From contig JAOBWM010000094.1 in the NCBI GenBank assembly GCA_025463365.1, positions 1 to 64,000 of the forward strand: a stretch of DNA of 64,000 nt. The letters run 5' to 3'. The notes under the pieces are model-generated. The model ran no database searches and was not told the DNA's origin. It worked only from the letters and a program-made list of their open reading frames with translations. Positions 24,147 through 32,340 of the stretch are shown one piece after another (within the stretch, counting starts at the first letter, position 1; every line of letters begins with the position of its first letter). A program made the position numbers and the translations under genes. This stretch comes from Acidimicrobiales bacterium. Lineage in GTDB: Bacteria; Actinomycetota; Acidimicrobiia; Acidimicrobiales; Iamiaceae.

Positions 24147-26234
24147 TCAGGCCGGCGCCGCGGTCACCTCGACGGCCACGCCGGAGGCGTGGGGCATGCC
24201 GGTGATCGGGTCGACATCGACGGTGCGGCTCGTGAGCGCGGCGACGTTGCTCGCGCCACCCCGGCCGTGGTTGACCGACACCGTGCCCGCCGAGATGGCG
24301 TCGTCCACGCGGACGATGGCCTCCACCGCGCCGTGGGCGCTGGTGATCCGCACCTGCTGGCCGTCGACCACTGCACGCGCCCCGGCATCGGTCGGATGGA
24401 GGCGCGCCTGGGGTCCGTCGACCCGACCGGTCGGAGCCCCCGCGTAGTCGAGTGAGTTGAGGCGCCGGACGTCGCGGCGATTCGTGAGCAGCAGCTCGCC
24501 GGCTCCGGTTCCGGTGCCGTCGCCGTCGCCATCGCCGTCGCCATCGCCACCGCCACCGCCACCGCCACCGGTCGTCACGGAGTCGTGCGAACGCAGGCGG
24601 GCCACCAGCTCGGCCGGCGCCAGCCGCCACCTTCCGTCCGGGAGGAGCTCCTCGGCGACCCAGTCGTAGCGGTGGGCCACCTCGAGGCCGTGGGGTCCCT
24701 TCGCCGCCACCTCGGCCGGATCGAGTCCGGCGTGTCCCAGCACGCCCGAGAGGAACAGGTCGTCGGTGAGGACGTCGGGGTCGACCCCTGCGAGGAGGTC
24801 GGTGCCCATGCGCCGGCCGAGCTGGCTGAAGATCCACCACGCCGGGCGGCGCTCGGCGACGGGCGGGACCACGGCGGCCGTGTATTGGAGGGCCGACCTC
24901 ATGGCCACGGCCTCGGCCAGCGTGAGGTCAGCCCGCTCGAGCTGGCCGGTGGCCGGGAGCACGTGGGTTGCCAGGGCGGTGAGCTCGTTGTCGGCCACGT
25001 CGACGACGGCCAAGACGTCGAGTGAGGCCAGCGCCGCTCGGGTGCGGTCCGGATCGGGGAAGGCCGTGAGCGGGTTGCCGCCACCGACCACCAGGGCCCG
25101 CAGGTTGCCGGCCTCGATCTCGTCGACCATCGCCACGCACGGGTACTGCCCGATGACCGTGCGCAGGTCCGGTCGGCTGGACGGGCCCGGGAGCCGCTCC
25201 GGCTCGGTGGCCGGCGGCCGGGTCGGCCGCGAGACGGTGCCCCGGTTGAACCGCATCCCGCCCTCGTGGTCGAGCGACCCGGACAGGGCCAGGAGGACCC
25301 AGCGCAGCCACTCGGCGAGGATGCCGTCGCGGCTCATCGTGAGCCCCGTGCCGCACATCACCGCGAGCCGGCCGGGGTGAGCGCGCACGGCGGCGAACAG
25401 CTGGTCGAGCTCGTCGACGCCGATCCCCGAGGCCGCCGCGGCCCGCTCGATCGTGAACGGACCGAGGACATCGCCCAGCACGACGAGGTCGGCCGGGTCG
25501 CAGCGCTCGGCGACCTCGCTCGCGTCCGCCCCCTCGGCCAACAGTTCGCGGCAGAGCCACGCCAGCACCGACGTGTCCGAGCCGGGTCGAACCGCGAGGT
25601 GGCGGTCGGCGTGCGCCGCGGTCTCGCTGCGTCGAGGGTCGAGCACCCAGACGACGCCGCCGCGGGCCCGGTAGCGGCGGAGGTGGGTGATCGGGTCCGG
25701 CATCGAGGTGCCGTAACCGTGCGAGACCGCCGGGTTGGTGCCGAAGGCCAGGAGCAGGCCCGGCTGGTCCGGGTCCCACACCGGGTTGAGGAACGGCAGC
25801 CCGGTGACCAGTTCGGCGGCCGTGAGCACCGGCGAGTTGTCGACCGTCGCCGCCGTGTACAGCGACCGCGACCGTTGGGCGCCGAACCAGGTGATCGACG
25901 ACACCTGTGCTGCGCTGTCGAAGCCGAACCCGGTCGCCAGGTAGAAGCCAACCGCGTCCGGGCCGTGGGCGTGCCGAGCATCGACGAGGCCGGCCGCCAG
26001 GTCATCGAGCACGACGTCCCACGGCTGGTCGTCGCCGCGCAGGCGGGGGCGGTCCAGCCGGTTCGGCGCGTGGTGGAACAGGCCGAGGGCGCGGCCCTTC
26101 GGGCACGTGTACCCCGCCGAGCCCGGGTGGTCGGGATCGCCCCGGACGCCGACCACCTGCTCGCCGTCGACCGTGACCACGATCCCGCACGACGCCGCAC
26201 AGATCCGGCAGTAGCTGCGTCGTTCCTCGGTCAC
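24147..26234 (-). CDS. Molybdopterin (bis-MGD) oxidoreductase
   Basis: 695 residues from GTG 26234. The N-terminus has the [4Fe-4S] motif CRICAASC...YTCPKG (C-x2-C-x3-C and a distal C). Further blocks are YTAATVDNSPVL, FGTNPAVSH, MCGTGLTMSRDG and VVGGGNPLTAFPD, typical of bis-MGD binding. The C-terminal molydop-binding domain (NRRDVRRLNSL, VRITSAHGAVEAIV) is joined by a Gly8-(Asp-Gly)n linker encoded by short tandem repeats at 24515-24570. No signal peptide, so cytoplasmic. Substrate unknown; formate dehydrogenase-like or other two-electron oxidation. Confidence 0.88.
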   Translation of the reverse strand: MTEERRSYCRICAASCGIVVTVDGEQVVGVRGDPDHPGSAGYTCPKGRALGLFHHAPNRLDRPRLRGDDQPWDVVLDDLAAGLVDARHAHGPDAVGFYLATGFGFDSAAQVSSITWFGAQRSRSLYTAATVDNSPVLTAAELVTGLPFLNPVWDPDQPGLLLAFGTNPAVSHGYGTSMPDPITHLRRYRARGGVVWVLDPRRSETAAHADRHLAVRPGSDTSVLAWLCRELLAEGADASEVAERCDPADLVVLGDVLGPFTIERAAAASGIGVDELDQLFAAVRAHPGRLAVMCGTGLTMSRDGILAEWLRWVLLALSGSLDHEGGMRFNRGTVSRPTRPPATEPERLPGPSSRPDLRTVIGQYPCVAMVDEIEAGNLRALVVGGGNPLTAFPDPDRTRAALASLDVLAVVDVADNELTALATHVLPATGQLERADLTLAEAVAMRSALQYTAAVVPPVAERRPAWWIFSQLGRRMGTDLLAGVDPDVLTDDLFLSGVLGHAGLDPAEVAAKGPHGLEVAHRYDWVAEELLPDGRWRLAPAELVARLRSHDSVTTGGGGGGGGDGDGDGDGDGTGTGAGELLLTNRRDVRRLNSLDYAGAPTGRVDGPQARLHPTDAGARAVVDGQQVRITSAHGAVEAIVRVDDAISAGTVSVNHGRGGASNVAALTSRTVDVDPITGMPHASGVAVEVTAAPA

Positions 26235-26354
26235 CGCACCCCCTGGATCGTTCGCCGGGGCACCCAGCATGCACGAGGATCGGGCCGCGATGTCGCCGCT
26301 CGAACCGGCTTGGGACCATCCCGCACCCTGGTGCTAGACAGGACTGCTTCTCAG

Positions 26355-26430
26355 GCCCCCATCGTCTAGCGGCCTAGGACACCACCCTCTCAAGGTGGCG
26401 GCACGGGTTCGAATCCCGTTGGGGGTGCCA
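26355..26430 (+). tRNA. tRNA-Glu (CTC), provirus insertion target
   Basis: 76 nt. Acceptor GCCCCCA pairs with TGGGGGT; anticodon arm CCACC-CTCTCAA-GGTGG with anticodon CTC; T-arm with GGTTCGAATCC; encoded CCA. The integrase gene begins 25 bp after its 3' end, so the phage attachment site most likely lies in the 3' half of this gene. The gene itself remains complete. Confidence 0.95.
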
Positions 26431-26440
26431 GCATGCGAGG
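26405..26440. other. Probable attL (tRNA 3' end / phage junction)
   Basis: The position is inferred from a tyrosine integrase abutting the tRNA. Host genes lie to the left and phage genes to the right. The exact core cannot be defined because the matching attR repeat must be beyond base 64000. Confidence 0.55.
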
Positions 26441-26479
26441 CCCAGGTCAGGGGCGCTAGCCAGCGTCCTCCTGGGCCTC
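26437..26479. terminator. Hairpin downstream of tRNA-Glu and integrase
   Basis: GAGGCCCAGG (26437-26446) pairs perfectly with CCTGGGCCTC (26470-26479), enclosing the integrase stop codon. It lies between the rightward tRNA and the leftward integrase and could end both transcripts. Confidence 0.5.
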
Positions 26480-27619
26480 CGTCGTTTCCGTGTCCATCGC
26501 GCGCCCATCGCGCGGGCGGAGTTGGATCCGACGGGTGAACTCGCCGCGGGCGATGGCGTCCAGAGCGTCGGCCAGGTCCCGGTTCCGCTCCTTGGCGGCG
26601 TGCTGGTATCGGGCCGCGGCGGCACCCGAGGCCTGGCCGAGACGCGCCTGGATCTCCGCCTGCGTGGCTCCGGTCCACGCGGCCATTGTCCCGGCTGCGT
26701 GGCGCAGGTCGTGGAAGTGGTAGTGACCGAGCCCGGTGGCGACACGCGCATCGTTCCACCAGCGCCAGAGCGTTCTTGGCTGCACGGGACGCTTGCTGCG
26801 CCCAACGGCGAAGGGCGAGGTCGGTGGAGCGGTCACGTACTCGTGGAGGTGGACCGTGCATGCCTCGGCCACGAGCACGGGCATGTCAACGGCGCGCTGC
26901 CCGGCGTCGGACTTGGTCGGCAGGAGGGTCCTGCCCTGGCCCTTCAGCGACTGAACCGACTGGTCGACGTGTACGACGCGGTGGAGGAGATCGAAATGGC
27001 GACGCTCGAGGGCCAGCAGCTCACCGCTGCGGAGCCCGCACCATCCGGCAAGCAGCACGAGGGCGCGGAGCCGAGGGTCGGCGGCCTGCACCAGGGAGGC
27101 CAGCTCGTCGGGCGTGATCAGTGGCCGCTCTGGGCTCGACTCGCGACCCCCACCGTCGATTCGACACGGCTGTCGGCGCAGGATCCCATCATCGACGGCT
27201 GTCGCGCAGATCGACCGCAGCAGCCTGTACCCCTTCGCCGTGTACGGCCCGGGCGGCTGGTCGGCATACCACTTGCGCACCACCTCGGGCGTCAGGTGGC
27301 GGAGCTCCACCGCCCCGATCGACTCCATTCGCCGCTCGAGGAGGTCGATGTACACCTCCTTGGTGCGGGGCGCGAGAGGCTGTCCCTGCCGCACGCGGCG
27401 GGTGTCGATCCACGCCGCCCCGTAATCAGCCAGCGACTGCTTGGCCAACGACGGATCCGACCACTCGCCCGAGCGGGCGGCATCCTCCTGTTGGCGGGCC
27501 CACGTCTGAGCCAGTTCCCGGGTCCGGTGGGTCTTCGTGATGACCTTGGCGCCGATGCGCACCCGCGCGTCCCAGCGGGTCTGGCCGCCCGCCGTCATGC
27601 GCTTCTTTATCGACGCCAT
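26456..27619 (-). CDS. int: Tyrosine integrase (site-specific recombinase)
   Basis: 387 residues from ATG 27619; the longer frame to 27793 is not used. An N-terminal AP2-like/SAM-like arm-binding region (residues 1-165) leads to the catalytic domain: Arg197 in GWCGLRSGE, HxLR as H303-D-L-R306, and nucleophile Tyr338 in AARYQHA. The second conserved His (usually LGHS) is Gln329 (RLGQAS), a tolerated variation to be noted. Integrates and excises the provirus at tRNA-Glu. Confidence 0.93.
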   Translation of the reverse strand: MASIKKRMTAGGQTRWDARVRIGAKVITKTHRTRELAQTWARQQEDAARSGEWSDPSLAKQSLADYGAAWIDTRRVRQGQPLAPRTKEVYIDLLERRMESIGAVELRHLTPEVVRKWYADQPPGPYTAKGYRLLRSICATAVDDGILRRQPCRIDGGGRESSPERPLITPDELASLVQAADPRLRALVLLAGWCGLRSGELLALERRHFDLLHRVVHVDQSVQSLKGQGRTLLPTKSDAGQRAVDMPVLVAEACTVHLHEYVTAPPTSPFAVGRSKRPVQPRTLWRWWNDARVATGLGHYHFHDLRHAAGTMAAWTGATQAEIQARLGQASGAAAARYQHAAKERNRDLADALDAIARGEFTRRIQLRPRDGRAMDTETTEAQEDAG

Positions 27620-27736
27620 TGCGGCATCGTACGGACCGGGGGTGACGACGGGAAGGGCTAGCGAGCTCCAGCGACCACCCGTCCGGGGCTCTACCATCGG
27701 CCCCTGCGTCGCCGCGCGGGGCAGGAGGGGACGAGG

Positions 27737-28231
27737 ATGGTGACTCCACAACGGCCGACCCAACCGGGCTGGCATCCCTATGGCGTTGGTCACGAGCGAT
27801 ATTGGGACGGCACGACCTGGATCGGCTCGGTTCGACCCCTCACGCCGCCGAAGAAGGCCAGGGCCAGCCGACTCAGCCAGATCCGACCGATCGGCTGGTG
27901 CGGGATCCTGGCGGCGGCGTTCGTCATCTACGCCTGGGTCAACTACGCCTGGATCAACCCACCATCGAAGCTCGAGCGCGACGCCTCCGGTCGACGAGCG
28001 TGCACGACGTTTGTCCGCCTCACGGACGATGTCCAGGCGGGCATCGTTGCTGACGACGAGTTCCGAGATCGAGTGAGCGAGGTCTACGACGACGGCCAGT
28101 TCGCGGACTCGATCGAGGTTCGGCAGGCGTCAACGCGGCTGCTCGCCGAAGCCACCACCGGCACGGGCGACGATGCCGCTGGCACGATCGTCGCCATGAC
28201 GAACGCGTGCAGCGACCTGGCGGACGGCTGA
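27737..28231 (+). CDS. DUF2510-domain membrane protein
   Basis: 164 residues. The N-terminus QPGWHPYGVGHERYWDGTTW is the DUF2510 motif (W-P-x-G-x-x-x-R-Y-W-D-G-x-x-W). One membrane helix lies at about 52-70 (GWCGILAAAFVIYAWVNYAW), and the remaining ~90 residues contain two cysteines. Transcribed divergently from integrase and on the opposite strand to the phage late genes, as first gene of a three-gene rightward unit. A lysogenic function (membrane-level exclusion or host modification) is possible but unproven. Confidence 0.7.
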   Translation: MVTPQRPTQPGWHPYGVGHERYWDGTTWIGSVRPLTPPKKARASRLSQIRPIGWCGILAAAFVIYAWVNYAWINPPSKLERDASGRRACTTFVRLTDDVQAGIVADDEFRDRVSEVYDDGQFADSIEVRQASTRLLAEATTGTGDDAAGTIVAMTNACSDLADG

Positions 28232-28239
28232 CGCTCGCT

Positions 28240-28476
28240 ATGGAGCCGTTGGTGTGGGAGCCGGCCCCCGAGGGAAACGAGGGCACCTGGTGGGGGTACA
28301 CCTGCGAGCGGCACCTCGTGGGCCAGGTGGCGTTCTACGACCTCGTCGCCGGCGTTGGGCCCGGATGGGTTGGCTATCGACTCGGCGAGCGCGTCACGGG
28401 CCGATGCGAGTCGGCGGAGCTCGCGATGCGCCTGGTGGAACGACGTGCGTCATGGTCGGCTGCCTCGCGCTGTTGA
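28240..28476 (+). CDS. Small hypothetical protein
   Basis: 78 residues, ATG 9 bp after the DUF2510 gene. It contains several aromatic residues (WGYTCERHL, FYDLVAGVGPGWVGYRL) and one glycine-rich turn. No family recognised. The tight spacing suggests co-transcription with its neighbours. Confidence 0.5.
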   Translation: MEPLVWEPAPEGNEGTWWGYTCERHLVGQVAFYDLVAGVGPGWVGYRLGERVTGRCESAELAMRLVERRASWSAASRC

Positions 28477-28484
28477 CCCCTGGT

Positions 28485-28727
28485 GTGAACGGTCTCGCGG
28501 CAACGGTCGGACGGAACATGCGGCGCATGCGCCTCGAGGCGGGGATGTCGCAAGATCAGTGGGCGGCACACCTCGGCTATCACCGAACCTTCATCGGCTC
28601 GGTCGAGCGCGGACGTCGCAACCTGACACTGCGCAGCGTCGAGCAGCTCGCGGACCGGCTGGGCGTGCCTCCCGGCGACCTGATTGCCGACCCAGGACGC
28701 GAAGAGGCCCCGCCCACCCGAAGGTGA
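28485..28727 (+). CDS. XRE-family HTH regulator (candidate immunity repressor)
   Basis: 80 residues from GTG 28485; an in-frame ATG at 28452 would overlap the previous gene. A complete XRE helix-turn-helix covers most of the protein: VGRNMRRMRLEAGMSQDQWAAHLG, then FIGSVERGRRNLTL and VEQLADRLGVPPGDLI. Its place next to integrase fits a lysogeny regulator. The last codons lie inside the terminator hairpin. Confidence 0.8.
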   Translation: MNGLAATVGRNMRRMRLEAGMSQDQWAAHLGYHRTFIGSVERGRRNLTLRSVEQLADRLGVPPGDLIADPGREEAPPTRR

Positions 28728-28738
28728 GCGGGGCCTCT
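28703..28738. terminator. Strong bidirectional terminator
   Basis: AGAGGCCCCGC (28703-28713) pairs perfectly with GCGGGGCCTCT (28728-28738), continued inside by CACC/GGTG around a CGAA tetraloop. It separates the rightward lysogeny-side genes from the end of the leftward late operon. Confidence 0.8.
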
Positions 28739-28766
28739 CGGTGTTCGTGACGGCGAGAACGTGCGG

Positions 28767-29216
28767 TCAGCCGCCGTCCTGGCGGCGTTGCCGGTCGCAT
28801 TCGGCGGTGATGGCCCGGACGTCGCCGTCGGAGAGCACGCCCCGTTCGACGAGCACGTCGATGATGCGTTGGTTGTTCGCCTGCTGTCGGCAGTCGACGA
28901 CGGCGATGATCGCGTTCACGGTGCGCTGCTGGCGGGCCTGGGCTTCTGGGGAGGTCTGCGCTTTGATCCGGCGCTGCACGTCCTCGATGCCCGACACGGC
29001 ACGGTCGAGTCGCACCAGGGTCGTGCGGTTCTGGCGGCCACGGTCGGCGGACTGGCGGACGAGCCCGATGATCGACACGACGCCGGCCACTACGGCGACG
29101 GCCAGGAAGATGAGGGCGACGTCGCGGACCTTGCGCACGGCCTCGGGTGTGGCCCTGCGCCAGCACCAGCGGGCGGCGCGGCCGACGGCTCGGAACGGTC
29201 GGGTGATGGCGATCAT
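28767..29216 (-). CDS. Phage membrane protein at the end of the lysis module
   Basis: 149 residues from ATG 29216, overlapping the upstream stop as ATGA. A basic N-terminus (RAARWCWRRATPEAVRKV) precedes one membrane helix at about 32-54 (VALIFLAVAVVAGVVSIIGLV) and a polar, partly coiled tail with two cysteines. Last gene of the late operon. The topology suits a spanin-like or regulatory lysis protein; no sequence family recognised. Confidence 0.65.
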   Translation of the reverse strand: MIAITRPFRAVGRAARWCWRRATPEAVRKVRDVALIFLAVAVVAGVVSIIGLVRQSADRGRQNRTTLVRLDRAVSGIEDVQRRIKAQTSPEAQARQQRTVNAIIAVVDCRQQANNQRIIDVLVERGVLSDGDVRAITAECDRQRRQDGG

Positions 29217-29596
29217 GTGGCGTCTCCGTGCTTGGCGATCAGGTTGTTCATGTCGCGGGTGACCCGGTCGAGGGCCTGGCGGAGCTGCTTCACCTCGGAG
29301 CGCAGCTCGGTGTTCTCGGCACCGAGCTGGTCGCAGCGGCCTTCGCAGTCCCGCCACGCCTCGGTGGCTGTGGCCACCTGGGCCTGCATGCCGTTGAACG
29401 CGGTCTCGACCATCGCTGCCGACGCGGTGGCGGTCGCAGCCGCCTCGGTCGCCTTGGCCGCCGACTTGGCGGCGCGCTCGGTCGCGCTCGCGTCACGACG
29501 CCCCTTGGTGACGAGGCCGACCTGGGCGATGACGACGGTGATGGCGGCGACCAGGATCGACCCCGAGACAGGATCGACACCGCCGAGGACGAGCAC
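29213..29596 (-). CDS. Phage membrane/coiled-coil protein (lysis module)
   Basis: 127 residues from GTG 29596. One membrane helix at about 9-30 (DPVSGSILVAAITVVIAQVGL) is followed by an Ala-rich helix and a clear coiled coil (ENTELRSEVKQLRQALDRVTRDMNNLI). Follows the endolysin directly. Candidate second holin or spanin-type component. Confidence 0.65.
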   Translation of the reverse strand: MLVLGGVDPVSGSILVAAITVVIAQVGLVTKGRRDASATERAAKSAAKATEAAATATASAAMVETAFNGMQAQVATATEAWRDCEGRCDQLGAENTELRSEVKQLRQALDRVTRDMNNLIAKHGDAT

Positions 29597-29599
29597 CGG

Positions 29600-30517
29600 T
29601 CAGCCGGCCGACGGCGGGGCCTGGAGGACCGGGACCTTGTCGAGGGTGGCCGGGTCGGCCAGCGGGATCTTGTCGACGGCCGCCACCTGACCGATCCAGA
29701 TCAGCAGGTTCAGGGTGGCGCGGTCGGGGACGTGCCAGCGGCCCTCGTCGGTGATGATCCAGGCCTTGTGGTCGCGGGGGTCGCGCAGTACGACGGCGCG
29801 GCCGGCCTTGCCGAGCCCGGCCTTGACGTCCTCGAGCTGGCGGCTGATCTTGGCCAGGCCGTCGGTGATGGTCTTGATGTCGCTCATGGAGAGCTCCTCG
29901 GTGGTGGAGGGGGTGGGGTGGGGGTGGCTGGCGGGCCAGTGGATGAGCGGGCAGTCGTCGTCGATGTCGTTGGGGTCGATGTTCCCGAGGTGCAGCAGGG
30001 TCACCGGGAGCAGCTGGTGCATCGACGCGTGGGGCGAGGTGCGGCGCGGGCTGTCCCACCCGTGCGCGTTGGTCTGCCAGCCGTAGCGGGCTCCGATGAG
30101 CCCATCGGCGTGCCAGGCGTCGATGACTCCGGCCGAGCCGTAGATGCCGATGACCCCAGCGGCGGCGCGGAACCCGCGGCCGTAGGCGATCGTGCGGGAT
30201 CCGGCGACTCCGCTGTCGCACGTGGCGATCGCCGGCACCGAGGCGGGGACGCCAAGGGCGCGCATGACGGTCCGGGCCCGTTGACCGTCTCGGACGCCGG
30301 CGTCGTACCCGTCGAGGGCCCGGGTGGCGGTGGTCTCCCAGATGTACCAGCGACCGAACCCGGCGGTGCCGTAGCCGTCGTCCTCGGCCTTGCCGGTGGC
30401 CTTCCAGTCGTCGGCGTGGCCAGCCGGGTTGTCGAGGTACCGGCCGACAGCGACGGCGTGCACGGTGCGGAGGGCATCGTGGTCGAGCGGGTGCGTCGAG
30501 TCGTAGCCGAGCGCCAT
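29600..30517 (-). CDS. Endolysin with DUF1906 glycoside-hydrolase-like domain
   Basis: 305 residues. Residues 1-200 are a DUF1906 (Rv2525c-like) TIM-barrel domain: GYDSTHPLDHDALRTV, VGRYL, FGRWYIWETT, GVIGIYGSAGVIDAW and DDDCPLIHWP. Residues 211-305 form a separate module: an amphipathic helix (KTITDGLAKISRQLEDVKAGL), then a small domain with HKAWIITDEGRWHV. At residue 211 an in-frame ATG (29887) is preceded by AGGAG at 6-nt spacing, so the C-terminal module may also be made alone. Cell-wall lysis is inferred from fold and from the adjacent holin gene. Confidence 0.8.
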   Translation of the reverse strand: MALGYDSTHPLDHDALRTVHAVAVGRYLDNPAGHADDWKATGKAEDDGYGTAGFGRWYIWETTATRALDGYDAGVRDGQRARTVMRALGVPASVPAIATCDSGVAGSRTIAYGRGFRAAAGVIGIYGSAGVIDAWHADGLIGARYGWQTNAHGWDSPRRTSPHASMHQLLPVTLLHLGNIDPNDIDDDCPLIHWPASHPHPTPSTTEELSMSDIKTITDGLAKISRQLEDVKAGLGKAGRAVVLRDPRDHKAWIITDEGRWHVPDRATLNLLIWIGQVAAVDKIPLADPATLDKVPVLQAPPSAG

Positions 30518-30520
30518 CGG

Positions 30521-30715
30521 TCAGGCCTTCGTGGCTTCGGGCGGCGGGAACGCCACCGACGTCAACAGCGACACCGCGGCGGCACCAGCGGACAGGCCCG
30601 CGACGGCCTGCCAGTCGGCGTCGATGATGTTGAAGGCCCCGGTGCCGAGCGCGGCGAGCGCAGCTTGGGCGGCGGTGCGGCCGGCGCGGGTGAGGGCAGC
30701 CTTGACCAGTGTCAC
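30521..30715 (-). CDS. Holin (r1t-like)
   Basis: 64 residues from GTG 30715. RAGRTAAQAALAALGTGAFN-type sequence, followed by DADWQAVAGLSAGAAAVSLLTSVAFPP, is the pattern of small two-helix actinophage holins. It directly precedes the endolysin in the operon (3 bp). It would form lesions in the membrane to release or activate the lysin. Confidence 0.8.
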   Translation of the reverse strand: MTLVKAALTRAGRTAAQAALAALGTGAFNIIDADWQAVAGLSAGAAAVSLLTSVAFPPPEATKA

Positions 30716-30719
30716 GGGG

Positions 30720-30995
30720 TCAGGCGCCGATCGGGTCGTAGTCGTCGCCGGTGCGCGCCGGTGAGACGGCGACGTCGTTGCGCAGGGCGACGAGGTGGAA
30801 GTCGGCGCGGCTGATGCCCTCGTCGGCGAACGCCTGGGCGATCTTCTGGCCGATCCGGCCGGCGATCTCGGGGTCGGCGAGCGTGGGGTCGACGAGGTGG
30901 CCGTGGACGCCGAACGCGTAGGTGTCGGCGTCGGCGGGGACCGTGGCGTCGATGGCGTCGAAGCCCGCGGCGATCGCGTTGGTGGGGAACTGCAT
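30720..30995 (-). CDS. Hypothetical phage protein
   Basis: 91 residues from ATG 30995, with GGAG about 8 nt upstream; the frame extends further but without a supported start. Acidic protein with FGVHGHLVDPTLADPEIAGRI and a helix IGQKIAQAFADEGI. No family recognised. Lies between tail-tip genes and holin. Confidence 0.6.
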   Translation of the reverse strand: MQFPTNAIAAGFDAIDATVPADADTYAFGVHGHLVDPTLADPEIAGRIGQKIAQAFADEGISRADFHLVALRNDVAVSPARTGDDYDPIGA

Positions 30996-31020
30996 GGTGA
31001 TCTTCTCCTGGGTTGGGGAT

Positions 31021-32340
31021 TCAGTCGCCGGTGCGGCGAAGGACGATGGCCTGCACGTACATCCGGTAGCCGGTGGACACGGCGTTCTTCGTGGGGTTGG
31101 CCAGCACGACATTCGCCCAGACGTCACGGGGCAGATCGAACGTGCGGGTCGTCAACACGTTGGGCATCGCAGGGTCTGAGTAGCCGTCGACCTGCCCGAC
31201 CGGCTCACCGTTGACGGTGATGTCGATGATCCCGGCATCGACATCGGACAACGTCATCAGGTCGATGGCCCACAAACCGCGTGCGAACGGCAACTGCGAC
31301 CACGTCCAGATCGTCGTGTTGTCGTCGGGGTCGGCAGTCGACGACAACAACGTCCCCGATGCCCCGTCGTGCACACCCAGCGTCCACGACCCGACGGAGA
31401 TGTCTGGCTGCTGGAATGCGAGGATCAAGTGATGGGTCGGCCACGGCACCGGCGGCAGATTCTCGGGCATCGGGACACCAGGGCTGAGCAGGAACGTCCC
31501 ACCCACGCTGGGGTTCGCGCCACCATCGACGTACGCCTCCACGGCCACCCAGTTGCCTGCGCTGGGCCCGGGCGTAAAGGTGAGCGTTGTCAACGCCCCG
31601 CCGACCGTGTAGATCCCGGAGGGCGTCGAACTGGACCAGGCGATCACCTTGTCGCCATCGACGACCGCCGCGAGCCCAGCATCGGTAAGGAGCCCGTTCA
31701 GCGCGTCGATCACCCCGGCCGTGTCGACCTGGCCGAGCGACGCCGGATCGGTCAGGTCGAACGCAGCCGCCCACAGGACGGCGGCCGCCGTGAACGTGCC
31801 ACCGCCTGCGCCTGGCGCATCGCCGGGTCGAAGTACGAGGACGTCGGGATCGTCGTCGCTCTCGGTCCACACCGGGACCTGGCCGGCGACAGGGGCGTGG
31901 TCGCCGGTGGCTTCGACGTCGTCGGCCTCGTCGAAGCGGCTGATGCCGGGGGTGAACGGCTCAAACGGTAGGAGGATCAGGCCTGAGTCCCAGGTGGGTT
32001 CGTAGGGATCGGCAGCTGGTCCAGGGTCGATGGCGAACACGACGAGCAGACGGTCGGCGTCGGTCGCGCCGTCCTTTGCCCACCAGACGCCCTGGCGAGC
32101 GACGGTCGTCGAGGTCGTGGTCGGATCGTCGAGGAACAGTCGCTGGCCCAGGTCCTGTCGAACAGACCTGGCGGTGGCCGAGAGTCGCTCCGCCCCGATC
32201 TCGGTGCCGATGAGGTCCTCGACGGTCTCGACGGTGTCGGCGAACGGGACGTCGACGACGATGCCGACGAGGACCTGCCCGTCGAGTACTTGGATGCCTT
32301 TGGGAAGCCAGCTGGGCGCGAAGTAGGCGTCGTCGGTCAT
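31021..32340 (-). CDS. Phage tail tip/fibre-type structural protein
   Basis: 439 residues from ATG 32340, overlapping the upstream stop (ATGA). Acidic, beta-rich sequence with few lysines. The second half (NWVAVEAYVDGGANPSVGG, HHLILAFQQPDISVGSWTLG, VTTRTFDLPRDVW-like) looks like a jelly-roll, lectin-type module. Last of the tail genes before lysis, where receptor-binding proteins are normally encoded. Role inferred from position and composition. Confidence 0.6.
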   Translation of the reverse strand: MTDDAYFAPSWLPKGIQVLDGQVLVGIVVDVPFADTVETVEDLIGTEIGAERLSATARSVRQDLGQRLFLDDPTTTSTTVARQGVWWAKDGATDADRLLVVFAIDPGPAADPYEPTWDSGLILLPFEPFTPGISRFDEADDVEATGDHAPVAGQVPVWTESDDDPDVLVLRPGDAPGAGGGTFTAAAVLWAAAFDLTDPASLGQVDTAGVIDALNGLLTDAGLAAVVDGDKVIAWSSSTPSGIYTVGGALTTLTFTPGPSAGNWVAVEAYVDGGANPSVGGTFLLSPGVPMPENLPPVPWPTHHLILAFQQPDISVGSWTLGVHDGASGTLLSSTADPDDNTTIWTWSQLPFARGLWAIDLMTLSDVDAGIIDITVNGEPVGQVDGYSDPAMPNVLTTRTFDLPRDVWANVVLANPTKNAVSTGYRMYVQAIVLRRTGD

